This document shows, in pieces, positions 1 through 12,602 of a stretch of DNA of 64,000 bases. Origin of the DNA: Engraulis encrasicolus (Eukaryota > Chordata > Actinopteri > Clupeiformes > Engraulidae); NCBI RefSeq assembly GCF_034702125.1, contig NC_085872.1, positions 29,470,134 through 29,534,133 of the forward strand, read 5' to 3'. The translations under genes were made by a program, and so were the position numbers. The number at the start of each line of letters is the position of its first letter. The stretch's first letter is position 1. The notes under the pieces are model-generated. The model was not told where the DNA came from and did not search any database. It saw nothing but the letters and a program-made list of their open reading frames with translations.

Positions 1-10
1 AAAGCCATGT

Positions 11-88
11 GAACCCCCCCCCCCCCCACACACACACACGCACACACACACATATACCCCCCCACACACACACACACACTCACAATGT
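11..88. repeat. (C)n(CA)n microsatellite
   Basis: Poly-C followed by an interrupted CA repeat with a TATA interruption at the left window edge. Confidence 0.9.
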
Positions 89-1780
89 AATGGGAACCCC
101 ATTCTCAGACACAGGGTAACCCATTCTTTTCCCTGGGCCTGAGACAATTGGGACACCTTTGTCCCCCCTGTCATCTTCCCTGCGGGCAACATACAGACAC
201 ACTGCACTGTGTCGTATCTATCATGGCACAGTACAAGTACAGGAGCCAGGCATTCCGGAATATATAGCATATTATATATATATATATAGTCATGGCCACT
301 GCACAACGCTGGTGAGAAGTTCACAAAGCTCATTCACTTCAAGCATAACCCTGGGCCAGGAACTGTATTTCTATATCAAGCTCAGCAGGTTCAAAGTTGA
401 CCAATTCAATCACTTCTTATCAAAAAGCAAAAAAATAATAATGAAAGAGGATTTGTCAAGCCTCTTATTCCTGGAGTTATTTGCATTTCTTTAATACCTC
501 TGTCTGTCATCAGCTTCTAACTGAAGTGGGCTCTTTTCCCATTTCCCCATTTTTATACATTTCACGGTCTATTTTATCAGCCTCGCAGAGAGTTTTTGCA
601 GAATGTAACAAATTAGATTTTCTAAAAAAAAAAAAATCCTCTTAATTTCAGCATTTCATTATGATGTCCATATCATCCAACAGGCTTTAAGAGGCAGAAA
701 TTAAACAAATACTTTTTCAGTAGACAGACTGACATAGTGTAGTTATTCTTCTCCTGTTCCCCAGAGACACACAGTCCCCCAGTCACACAAAAATGTTTCT
801 ATAAAACATCTTTAGTGTTGCATATTTGGAAAATACACTGCATTTAGTATGTTGTGGATTATAGCCACATTGAATGTCTCACATTCACTTTCAAAATACA
901 GTCGTAAAAGAGGGGAACAACTTTTTTTTCTGCAATTTTACAGAGTATTAAAACCATATTTTATCACTATGCCCCAACATCCATTAACTGTAAGAGGCGT
1001 CCATATTTTCTTTTTGACATGTGTCATTATTTGTTTTGGTGTAATGGATCCCATTCCTAAGGAGCACTTCCATTGAGAGTACAGTCTTTTGAAAGTGAAG
1101 AGATGACTGATAAAACATCATGTGATACTGGACACTTTTATCTGCTAAAAGTAGAAAAAAAGAGCAGCAGACCAGAGGCTCTGACCACAATCAATATCTA
1201 ATTCAGAAATATCCATCTTGGATGCTGTTTGGATCACATAAGATATTGGACAACATTAATTCACATTTTGTTCCTCTTGGTCTTTCAAAAATGTGTAGAA
1301 AAAAAGGACATTGACCAAAATGAAACAAACAAACAAAAAAAACATCACTGTGTGAGTTGTCAGAGGCGTTCTTTACTTGAGTTCTCGACTGTGAGCTTTG
1401 TGACATTAGCAATGTTTTTCTCTTCTTTAAAAGGAACAAACCTTGCCTCCATGGGAATGGTGAGTCATCGGACCATATAGCATGGGCAGCTTCAGACCCA
1501 AGGATAAACCATTATGACAGCTGTACAACTCACTGACGACAGACTGTTGCAAAATGTGTGTGTGTGTGTTTTTTTTTTTTTTCCTAAAAAGCAAAGTCTG
1601 CGTTAGCCAGGACGCCTTTTATTGGAGACGATTTTTTTAAAGCTTGCTTTCTAAAGGCACTCTATTTTTGGTGAAATACAATTTTAACACTGGTACATAA
1701 GGGATGGAGGACGTTGATGGCTAGGTGGAGGCTATAGAACTCTCAGAATCCAGGATTTAAAAAAAAAAAAAAAGATTCTA
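89..1780. other. intronic stretch, no gene seen
   Basis: AT-rich sequence with a TA run near 270, several poly-A/poly-T tracts and a short GT run near 1557-1569. Short ORFs here show no recognisable domain or splice-bounded conservation. Confidence 0.6.
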
Positions 1781-1935
1781 GCCTACTGCAGGACAGGGCG
1801 AATTTTGACATTACAGTTTCTAACTCCACAAAAACAGGGCAGACAGAAAAAAATAGGGTGTAACATGGTCAAATGTTCTATCAAACATCTTCCTTGGTGG
1901 AGGTCTGCACTCTCTGAGTGCATTTCTAGTCCATA
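1781..1935 (-). repeat. interspersed repeat, inverted copy of the repeat at 17324-17456
   Basis: The stretch from GGGCGAATTTTGACATT to the CTTGGTGGAGGT segment is the reverse complement of 17324-17456 with moderate divergence. The 17.3 kb copy lies beside an RTE-type LINE tail, so this is probably a fragment of the same family. Confidence 0.6.
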
Positions 1936-3651
1936 TGATTTAAGATGTTACATTTCAATTTTACCTAAGCAATGTGCCATGTGGCTGAAAGGTTGTTCAA
2001 CATTGTTACACTTTTAGTTTGTTATAAACTAAAGGAAGAGATGTTTTACAGAATATTGACAGTTTAGTACCAATAAGAGGGGACCGGCTAATATTAGGTT
2101 GCAGCTCCGTAGCATACTATTTTGGTTAAACTGAATAAACAATTCACTGTTTGGCATAACCACGTAGGCTGGTTCTGCACAAATAACGGTATCAGGGCAA
2201 TAACATCATATATAAACAAGCGTACATGGCACGAGCAAACCAGTGAACTTCACAGCATTCAGACAGCAAACAATATTTCACTTTGCATTGTAAGGAATAC
2301 TTCACTTGTGTTCATTGATCTTCACTGCTGTGCATTGATCTGCATGATGTGTTGTTTGCTATATGCTTTAGGCCTACTGTATGTACAAGCTCTTGATTTA
2401 AGAAGCTGTCTTTTCGCTCCAATACACAGTAGAAAAAAAATCTGGAGTCCTGGTTTTCAGCTTCTCCACAGCTTTATTGACTATTGTATTTACTACACGC
2501 TTCAGAAGACCTTTTACGGCACTTGAACTATCTGTGAGAAATCTATAGCTATGATTCAATGGTGACAAAAGAATTCTGCTGGATTCTCTTTTACACGCAG
2601 CCAGTCCAGCAAGTCAGAAAAGGCAAATGGAAAGCGGAGACATAATCCATCCTGAGAGCTTTGTGCACTGACCACCTCAGGGAGTCAGAGAGGCTAGTTT
2701 TCATTCACTGTTTCTTTCTTTTTTTCTCTTAACTTAAAAAAGGAAAACTGTGTCTTTTGACATTGCAGTCTCAGGGATGGACATTTACCTTGACATGGTA
2801 ATTCATTGTCAACGTGGTATATTTGTGGCACCAGATAAACGTTATATGAAACATTTCAGGGTTTTTGTAGTCTCATCGTGTACCTTGAGTTGAATTTGCC
2901 ATCATGGCATTTCAGACACTTGAAATTAAAGTCATGACCTGGAAGACGTATGGGGAAAGTGGGGCATGTCACAGGAATGTGCTGGAAATATGGTGCTGCT
3001 TAAGGGACCTTGGCATGGCTTTTCAAGACGGCAGTGAATTAGGGCGAGGCTTTCCTCACGACAACAATTCAAAGATACATATGGCCAGAAAATAAGTCAT
3101 ACAAAGTCTACGTTTCCCCTATATCAAACTCCTGCCAGACCAAGAGGTTAAACAGAACTGATATTGATAAACATCTATGTTGAAGCAGATGGCACAAAAT
3201 AGACAAGCCGACTCTCTGTCTGTTTTGTCTGTCTATGTTACCAGGAAGTCAGAGTCTCACAGTGTTACAACATTTAACATGCCAAGTTTGGGCTCTCTTT
3301 TTAATAAGATGTGGGTGCAAAACATCAAGGGAGCGCCTTTGTTACTCAACTATCAGGGGGCTCACTTTAAAGCTCTCTGTTCAAAAAGCCTTTCAAAACC
3401 TTCTGTTTTCGCATCAAAATAAAATGCTACATAAAACGGTACGCCATTTTCTCACCCTGCTACAAGCCTTGAGGCAAATGTTTAACTGTAACCAGGCATC
3501 TTGGAGATGAGAATGTATGTCAAACAATACAGAACGTTCGGCAGAACACCTCTTCAAAACAACATCTACGGTATGACACTGAAGATCTACTGTATTTTTC
3601 ATTCGAATTACAGTTGTCTAACTAGTAACGTATTTTTACATTTTATTTTAC
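1936..3651. other. intronic stretch, no gene seen
   Basis: Unique-looking sequence with small ORFs of up to about 130 codons. No domain, splice pattern or repeat structure recognised. Confidence 0.5.
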
Positions 3652-3860
3652 TGTAGACCAAGGAAGTGGTAAGCAGGTTAGGGAGGTTGTTCTACGACCA
3701 GATGGTTGCAGGTTCGAATCCCATCCTTATCTCTCCCTACACCTCCAGTCGTGGCTGACGTGCCCTTGAGCAAGGTACCAAACACTACATTACTTCACAG
3801 TCTGTGGCCAAATAGCTGCAAGTCCACCGCTATCTCTCTATATGGGCTACTGTAAGAAAA
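3652..3860 (+). mobile_element. tRNA-derived SINE
   Basis: Contains a pol III A-box-like stretch (GTGGTAAGCAGGTTAGGGAGG region), a clear B box (GGTTCGAATCC, near 3712), and the TGCCCTTGAGCAAGGTACC core common in fish SINEs. There is no obvious 3' tail, so the copy is probably truncated. Confidence 0.75.
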
Positions 3861-3917
3861 TGTGTACTTTTCTCAAGACAATTTGAAAGGGCACTTGTTA
3901 AGAGTAACATAATCTAA

Positions 3918-4207
3918 GGGGGATGGTGGCAAGACTATGTATTGCAACTATACTGCTCATTAGAACTGTGCTGTCTCTACTGCCAAATTTGATCTTTTAT
4001 CAATCACTATATAATGAACTAATATTTATTACTTTTAGTATAAGTGAGTTTAGCAGCCAAAAAGGTCTACTTCTGGAAATTCAAAATGGCAGACAGTGAT
4101 CCTCCGTTTCATGTATGAAAAGTGCAATTTTCCCAGTCATAATGAATACTTAGAATTTAATTCTGGTGGCTGGAAATAAACTATGAAAAATATTACACAG
4201 CGCACCT
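3918..4207 (-). mobile_element. TTAA-flanked MITE, relative of 55539-55879 in reverse orientation
   Basis: The interior matches the reverse complement of the 55.5 kb element across several blocks (for example TGCCAAATTTGATCTTT and CATAATGAATACTTAGAATT). The right end is CACCT followed by TTAA; the left end is eroded (CTAAGGGGG). Confidence 0.65.
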
Positions 4208-4494
4208 TTAAGAGCGCATAAGTGTGTACGGTAGCTATCACTGGCAAACATTCAATTGTCCCTACTACAGTGCTTGTGCTTACCCTTGAAATCTCACACT
4301 GCATCATGCACAACAGGCATGGAAAATAATTTTGCAAAGTAAATTGAAGGTGCTATTACACAAATGTCTCCTGTTTTTTTTCTGTGCCGATCAATTCCAT
4401 TTATATGGTTAGTTGAATCAAAACAAGACACTGTGACCTGACAAGGATATGTCATTCCACTACAATTCAACAGAGCACCATATCAATACAGCCA

Positions 4495-4637
<143 letters not shown>

Positions 4638-5818
4638 CCTAAAGTCCCCACGGGCTTTGCAAGCACATCAAATCACAATTTAATTAAATAATCATGGTTA
4701 ATTTCTCTCTACAAGCATCTGCCTATTACAGTAGCCAATTGCATACTGTTGCCCTGTTGTATTCAAGGAATGAATGTTGATTGTACACCGTAAAAGTTAA
4801 TCCGAGAACAAATGGGAATACTTTGCATGTTGTTGAAATTGCTTTTTTAGTTTTCAGTGTGGCTGGTCAATTGAGGGCTATTCTTAAAGTCAATAATTAG
4901 GACGAAAATAATTAGCTACTGATGAACAGTATCTGCAAGGCACCCGCCAGAGTTCCAGTGATTAGTACATTGCTTGCAGTGTCACTTGATTGTCCTTCAA
5001 GAAAGTGTTAACGCGATAATAAACATGTAATAACATGTGCCGTAACCAGGGGGTCATTAGCACTCCTCTCAAATCCCATGTTTATTCATTAAAACAACAA
5101 CAACCAGCTGCTCGTGTACAGTAGCCTGCATTATCCATTGCTTTTGTAGAGCTTGCACTGCACAAAACACAAACAAGTCAAAACAAGAACAAGTAAATGG
5201 TTCTTCTCATGGTCTGTGCAAGAATGAGGCTTAGTAGTTAGATAAGATGCCATTCTTTTACTAGGCCAGCTGTTCCCCTCTCAGCACACACTTAGGATGG
5301 CACTATCACGGTGGTTTTATGTTTTTTTTTTCCGGAGTTTATCATGAATGAGCTCTCCAGTCTTTATATCACCGCCATGCAAAACAGCTTCATTATCCTC
5401 TCAGACAACAAACCGTCTAATTAAAGAACATACTTCATTCCCAATCCCATACTTCAATGCCATCACATACATAGATCACACACAATCACTGCCAGCCGAC
5501 TAATCCCCGTGCCCGACTTTTGTGCTGTAGCCCATGTGCCGCCGCGGCATGTTCTGCTGTGTCTTCTGCTGTGATGTGACTGACAAACTCATTTCCACAG
5601 CACAATGGCATGGTAAAGGTGCGTACATGCTATTACAATGTGTGTGTGTGTGTCCACCATACAATTATGTGTAATGTGTTGTGGTGCATGCCTTCTTCTT
5701 AAAAGCCTGTTAAAGCCTGAGAGAAAAGGGTGAATTGTCTGAGCCGAGTGGATGAACTGTGCTCATGCATTAGCTACTTCTAGACCTTTGCTAGATCCAA
5801 GGTCCTTGCAGCTGTCAT
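4638..5818. other. intronic stretch, no gene seen
   Basis: Non-repetitive sequence apart from a short GT run near 5640. No coding or structural signal recognised. Confidence 0.5.
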
Positions 5819-5820
5819 TT

Positions 5821-6140
<320 letters not shown>

Positions 6141-6684
6141 GGCACACATGCGTCTGTGTCTCCTCCTGTAGGACCAACAAAGGTGTTTTTCTTTCCTATA
6201 GCCGCACGAACCCCGCAGTGTGATTTCTAGGCTTAAGCCTGTCTTTGGCGGCTCACAAGACAGAATACAAGAGCGGCCTGCTAGCAGATATCCCCCCAGA
6301 GCAGCTTGGTTTTAAGCGCAGGGAGTACGAAAGTCAGGCAACGCTAAATCCAGCGTGACACTGTCTCATGCTTAAGAGGTGCTTCTGGGAGGTGAGCTGG
6401 GTGTCAGTTAGCATCTGTGCACATTAACACTTTATTTTGGCAGCCACTGACGGCCATTTTGAGGGCTGTGGTCAATTACTCAACAATGTGACTGTGGCCA
6501 GCACTCTAATTTCTGGATGTTTAGCAGTGGCTGTGAGATAACCAACAATTACCTCCCAGCTTTGGTCGGGCGGATGCCAGGCATAAACATCAAACATCAG
6601 AGCACGCTGACAGTGCCCAAGGTTTTCTCCCACAATTGCTCTGCTGCACAATCCAGATAACACATGGACGTGCATGGATGCAAG
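6141..6684. other. intronic stretch, no gene seen
   Basis: Unique sequence of moderate GC between two microsatellite blocks, with no recognised element. Confidence 0.5.
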
Positions 6685-6717
<33 letters not shown>

Positions 6718-6879
6718 GCGCACACACGCACACGCACACGCACACACACACACACGCGCACACACGCACACGCACACGCACACACACACACACATGTACG
6801 CACACACAGACACACCTGGTATTACACACACATGCTCACGCACACGCACACGCGCACACACAAACACACACACACACAA
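6685..6879. repeat. (CA/CG)n microsatellite
   Basis: Alternating purine-pyrimidine tract mixing CA with CG dinucleotides, beginning with a (GC)n run. Confidence 0.95.
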
Positions 6880-6957
6880 AGCTGCGCTCTAAATCAACAC
6901 GCGTTGCCCAATATACCCACACTACATAGAAATGACACCTACAACCCTTATACAACC

Positions 6958-7093
6958 ACACACAAATACATGCATATTCACACACACAGAATTACACATA
7001 CACACGCTCTATAAAACCTGCACAACCACACAACACACACACAAACGCACAAGTGTGCGCACCACACACGCACACACACACACACACACAAAT
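6958..7093. repeat. degenerate CA-rich repeat
   Basis: Interrupted CA/ACAT-rich tract ending in a clean (CA)n run. Confidence 0.85.
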
Positions 7094-7278
7094 TGTTGTG
7101 CTGTGAATTTGTCTCAATGACTATGTGCCATGATAAACAACCCCAGTCAACATGGTGGATGTAATTTGGTAAACCTGACGGGGGTCATGCACAGGTGTTG
7201 CCTGTGTGCCGCCGGGGGAAACAGCCTCTAAATGAGCCAAACTCACTTTACCTGGCACCCACTACCATCTCAATCCAA

Positions 7279-7397
<119 letters not shown>

Positions 7398-7549
7398 CCC
7401 ACAGGGACTCCGGCTTTCAATGAGCGTAAACATCTTATTGAGTTCACCTCAATGCCAGTAATCTGCTGCGGTTCTCTCAGATTCATTCGAATTCAGTCAT
7501 TCATATCATCTTCCATGTCTGGTTATGTGACAACATTACTGTACTGTTC

Positions 7550-7969
7550 TAGGGCTGTGCAATATATCGAATTTATATCGCGATATCAATATTCATCATA
7601 TATCGTGATATCAATATCAAAATTCATATATCGTGATATTTTGTCATTTGTCATTTGCAACGCTACGGTGCAGTATGGCAGCCAAGGGATTAAGCAAAAC
7701 GCAGGGGTGGTACATAAGAACTAGCTCTATGTCGAGAAAAATAGACGCCTATTGAGTCCCACGCTCTCTTCAAGTCTACATTCACGCAGACTTGCTAGAC
7801 ATTATGCTCCTAGAAAGCACTAGAAACTAGAAAGCCATTATGCGTGCTACTCCACTACGATAATAGTGGCGGTGGTAGGGAATTTCGTATATATCGCTTA
7901 AAATATCGTGATATCAATATTTGCAGAAAATATTGTGATATTGATTTTTTCCAATATCGAGCAGCCCTG
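7550..7969 (+). mobile_element. non-autonomous hAT element (420 bp)
   Basis: Ends TAGGGCTGTGCAATAT and, on the other strand, CAGGGCTGCTCGATAT. Flanked by a perfect 8-bp target duplication TACTGTTC (7542-7549 and 7970-7977). The interior next to both ends is rich in ATATCG motifs. There is no transposase ORF. Confidence 0.9.
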
Positions 7970-8310
7970 TACTGTTCACAGTTTCACTTGATCTGCAGTA
8001 GAAACGGTTGGCAATGTGTATGATTCTGAATGCCCATTGGGGAAGTGGTGGGCACAGTTTGGCATTACGATCTTCAGGGGACTTTAAAAACAAACAAACT
8101 GCGAGTCAGTGTTTTAAAGAGGGCGGGCGCCCTGCTGAGATGTGAAGACAGAGCACACACACCTCGCAAATGACCTACTTTGCAACAGCCTGCACATAGG
8201 GCCTAGTAGATGGCAATGTGTGTCATGGAAATGCAATGTGTTCACAAGGTAAAAGTCAAAAGCCGTGAGGGAGGGAGCGCATAAGTAAAAGTCTGGGAGA
8301 CACCCTGTGA

Positions 8311-10062
8311 CAGAGTTCTCAACGGGTCGGGTCAGCCCGACAAACCCGACGGGCCCCTTGGGTTCGGGCCGGGTTCGGGTCGAAAATATAAGCATATGGC
8401 TCGGGTCGGTTCGGTCCGCGGGCTCAATCTTTTCCGCCCAGTGGAAAAAAAAAATCAGTTCTGCTGTTTACCGTGAATCATGGGGAATTTCCCCTTGATG
8501 GGTCAGTAAAGCTAGGCCTATCTATCTAAATATATGTAGGCCTGCGTAACGAAGGTCTGGCAGGCTGCTGCATGCAACGTTGCGCGCAGTGCTTCATTTG
8601 TAAATCACAAGGTACCGGAATGCAAAACAAACATGACATCACAGCGATGATCAGTTGGACAGAGGTCCCTGAACGCACAGAAAAACTACACTGGCTACAA
8701 TTACGCAAACGAAGAAAAACGGGGGAAAAAATCTTAGATGCAATTTTAACGATATTGAGTCCCATGTCAGCTCATGGAACCATACTTTTGTTTCTTAATA
8801 CAAGGGACGGTTGGCAATCCAATGGCTATTTTAAACAACAGCCATAGTAGCCTATTAAATAGACCTACTGTAATGACAACAACCAATATCTTTAGTTTGA
8901 TCGCTAACTTTATGCTTAGTAGTCTCAGCAAATGCAGTGCATGGAAATTATGCTTATGAGGTGAAACGAAGCCGAAGCGGTCTTCTACTACATATGGAAA
9001 GGACAGTGGCTTTCCAATTAGGCTATCCTTTCCCCGTATTCACACAACGTTGGCATATGCGTATTAAACGTTAAATCCACGCTTTGTTGGCGACTTTGTT
9101 GCATATAATTTGGCTAATCCGCATGTGCTGTTGCGATATGCCACTTCACTATTTAAATGGCTCGTGCACCGATGGTAAGCGAGCGACAGCGAAGACGGCG
9201 ATTTTTCCGGTAGACTTGACTTTTCACACTGACTGTCTGCTCGCGCTACGGTCTGGTTGAAAATCCCCCCCAGCCAATGTTTTATTTGGAGCGTGTAGAC
9301 CCTGTTTGAATGAAATATCACATTGTCTTTGCTGTTTTCGTGCTGTTTTCGACTTGTAAGCAACTGTCGGGAAGGAAAGGCGCGCACACACATGGGAGCG
9401 CTCGCCAGCCGAGGAAGATCTCATCCTCTCACCTAGGCTATCTGTCTTTTTTGCTACATGGCTTATCCATGCATCAACCGTAGCCAAGGTGCCACTAGAA
9501 ATTAGTAGGCTATGTCCAAAACCTTGTGTGCCGACCAAAATTTGATGAAACTTTTAAACAATGTTTGGCACAGCCAGGCTTTCCATCTCATCCGCGCATA
9601 TGAACAAACAAGAAGGGAGGGGCAACTTCACGTAGCCTACATTTAATCAGACACTCGGGATGGAAATGTAGTAAGCCTACATTTAGAAGTCAAAACAAAA
9701 GGTGGATAGATTTTGTTGCCGTGAAGCAGGCGGTTATTGAAATCGCGCTGTGGATGATTCTGCTTAAATAGCAAGAACGTAAGTTTCCCCATTTTATATT
9801 ATGTTTCTATTGTGGAAAATATCTTTTCACTAGGTTTTTAAGTGGGTTATGCAATTTACTGCACATAAGTGCCCTTAAAGACCCACCACAACCCGTCATT
9901 CTCCATAGGATAACGTGGGGAAACTCGACCCCCGACTTCGGGCCTCGGGCCGGGTTCGGTTAGATAATTCCAGTGATGTGTCGGGTAACATCGGGCTCGG
10001 GCTTTAAAAGCCACGGGCCGGGTAGGGTCGGGTTGATATTTTCAGGCCCGTTGAGAACTCTA
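8311..10062 (+). mobile_element. hAT-type element (1.75 kb), non-autonomous or decayed
   Basis: Terminal repeats CAGAGTTCTCAACGGG / TAGAGTTCTCAACGGG and a perfect 8-bp target duplication CCCTGTGA (8303-8310 and 10063-10070). Subterminal regions carry repeated CGGGTCGGG/CCCGACC motifs. Interior ORFs are under 110 codons and none resembles a hAT transposase. Segments around 9590-9650 resemble 39200-39260. Confidence 0.92.
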
Positions 10063-10090
10063 CCCTGTGACAGAACAAGTGTGTTCACTG

Positions 10091-10292
<202 letters not shown>

Positions 10293-10373
10293 GGTAGTCT
10301 GGAGGAGTGGAGCTGTGACGTTTGTCCTGTAATTGGACGAATACCATAGATCACATCCAGTGTTACCATGATG

Positions 10374-10461
<88 letters not shown>

Positions 10462-10501
10462 TACACACACACAGACACAGACACACACACACACACACAC
10501 C
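10374..10501. repeat. (CT)n(CA)n compound microsatellite
   Basis: About 42 CT units, then an interrupted CA tract. Confidence 0.97.
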
Positions 10502-11245
10502 AATTAAGATTCCTTTGTGCATGGACTGGACTGTAGACATTGTTTGGCTACACATATGAGAGGAAAAGATAGAAAAACGTAAACAATGAAATATTCAAAC
10601 TCCCCAAATGCTCTCCCTGTGAACCCCTGTCAGAAGGAAGGCCTAACAACACATCCTGACATCACTTTCAAGCTGCCAAAGACTGCTTTAAGATTGGCTT
10701 TGTCAAAGCAAAGACATTCTACAAGAATTTCAGTAAACCATGCCTGGTTGGCCATGTACTTTATTTCATCAAAAATATGTATTTTTCTCTTGGAATATTG
10801 AATATAATAAAATTACTATGCCACTTATTCTGTGAATTAAATAGCTGATGACTGACTGCTGTGTCGGTTAGTTTTAAATGGTTCTCTCTTCTGATCCGAA
10901 CTTACGTAAAGGACCTCACCAACTTTTAACAGACCACAGCACTAACGGTTGATCTGAAAAAAAAAAAAACATATAAAATGGGCTGTTTATATCAGTGGGC
11001 AAAGCATACTGTATATTATGATCTGAAAACTCAACATGTGACAGAAGAAGACCAAGAATGCCTGCCATGTCTCACTGTGGTAGGTCACTAGAAAATGTAA
11101 TTAGTGGTCCACACAGTCCTGGACATTAGTCTTTTATTGCTGCCATACCTGGTATATCCCGGTGTCTTGTTAATAATGCATCTTGCCTTTCCCTGGCCTT
11201 ACCCAAGGTTCATAAGCTGTTTAAGGGAAAATAGATGAATAATAC
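10502..11245. other. intronic stretch, no gene seen
   Basis: AT-rich unique sequence with no recognised element. Confidence 0.5.
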
Positions 11246-11253
11246 CTAATGTT

Positions 11254-11537
11254 GGTATCACTTTATTTTAGCGATACATCTATTTGCACTAATACATACA
11301 ATGTTAATGCCTGCATAAGTAACTTGTAAGGCATGTACTAAGCAAACGCTAAGATCTACTAGGTCCTTACTAAGGTTGAAATTGGTAATAAATCCCTTAT
11401 TGTGCATGAATAAGACATTTGCGAATACATGCCTAACAAATGTTTGATTTTGCTTTGTACATGCCTTACAAGTTACTTATACAGGCACATAGTATGTATT
11501 AGTGCTAATAGATGTATCCCTAAAATAAAGTGTTAAC
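11254..11537 (+). mobile_element. 284-bp MITE, copy 1 of 2
   Basis: Near-identical in layout to 23035-23317. Long imperfect terminal inverted repeats (ACTTTATTTTAGCGATACAT at the left, mirrored by ATGTATCCCTAAAATAAAGT at the right). Flanked by CTAATGTT and ATAATGTT, a diverged 8-bp duplication. The right terminus is mutated (GTTAACA rather than GTTACC). Confidence 0.85.
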
Positions 11538-11949
11538 ATAATGTTACACTGTTTTCTATTTGAATTAGCACACAATGCTCTGAAACAAGTCCAGCGACAG
11601 TCTGTGAACTATGGACGAAGGTAGGATTTCGGTATAAACATATAATTCATTGAGAAATACTCCACTGATCTTCACTCAGCAAGCTTTAATGCACACAAAA
11701 TCCATAATCATAACATGATTCTCTGTGCTCATCAATGCCAATCCCTTTTATAAGTCAACTTGCAACATGGCTGAGACTGGGATAAATTGCTTTTTCTTTT
11801 TCCCCCAAAAAAACATGTCTTACATACTTCAGTAAGATATAGAAAACAACATTGTCTCCATCTTGATTATTAACCCTTTAGTGCAGAACCTTTGTTATAA
11901 TAATATTTTCACCAAATTGGCAATGATCAAGTCTTAATCGTTTACTTAA

Positions 11950-12359
11950 AGGGACAGTTTGGTCAATTTCAACATGCAGTTGTAATACTCACACTACCCT
12001 GGACTTGTCAGTGCCTGAGATTTTTTTTTCTTCTTCTTCAGCCGTTTCCGAGATCCTGGTCATTGTAATGGGGGCAGCTCTTTGTTTACATTTCAAAAAA
12101 ACATTTTTATTTATTCCCAAAAACATCCAAAAGGTTATAAAACATCAGCAGACAACTAGCAAACAGCAGTACCTTTTGGGAAAATATTTGGAGTTGGCCT
12201 ATGTTTCATTTTTTAAAAATGTAAACAAACGCTGCCCCCATTAGAATTGCTCATATCTCGGAAAGGGCTGAGCCGAAAAATGTGGCATCACCAGATACTG
12301 ACAAGTCAAGGGTAGCGTGAGCAATACAACTGCATGTTGAAATTGACCAAACTGTCCCT
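11950..12359 (+). mobile_element. 410-bp TTAA-flanked MITE (piggyBac-like ends)
   Basis: Ends AGGGACAGTTTGGTCAATTT and its inverted copy, with terminal repeats of about 65 bp. TTAA lies on both flanks (11946-11949 and 12360-12363). There is no coding capacity. The TTAA duplication is typical of piggyBac-mobilised elements. Confidence 0.88.
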
Positions 12360-12520
12360 TTAAGACTCTCTACATAGCAATGTTGTTATGATGTTGTTGA
12401 GTGTTTTCAGCGAAGAGTGAATAGGCCCGTCGGCAGTCCCATCTACAGTAAGAGGCTATGCTTATTATATATATATATATCTTGCTCAAGTCATCATCTT
12501 TGTAGTGAAGGGGAGTAGGG

Positions 12521-12602
12521 TTGCCCCGCTGGGACTCAAACCCAGATCTTCTGGGGTAGTAAACTGGGGCTCTGACCGCTACACCAAAGAGCCAGGCTCG
12601 TT
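12521..12602 (-). mobile_element. tRNA-derived SINE head or tRNA pseudogene
   Basis: On the minus strand, a D-arm-like GCTC...GAGC containing TGGTGTAGCGGTCA (A box) and a T arm CTGGGTTTGAGTCCCAG (B box) can be drawn. The acceptor strands do not pair, so it is not a functional tRNA. Confidence 0.65.

Noticed and set aside
4945..4975. Minus-strand HWN reading that could recall the HWNLI motif of crhr2 TM2
   Set aside because: A stop codon immediately precedes it and the following residues do not match.
6506..6535. Plus-strand reading NFWMFSSGC, similar to the class B receptor NFFWMFVEGC motif
   Set aside because: Wrong strand for crhr2, lacks a phenylalanine, and the flanking residues do not match. 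Treated as coincidence.
12521..12602. Functional tRNA gene on the minus strand
   Set aside because: D and T arms form but the acceptor stem does not pair. Annotated as SINE/tRNA pseudogene instead.
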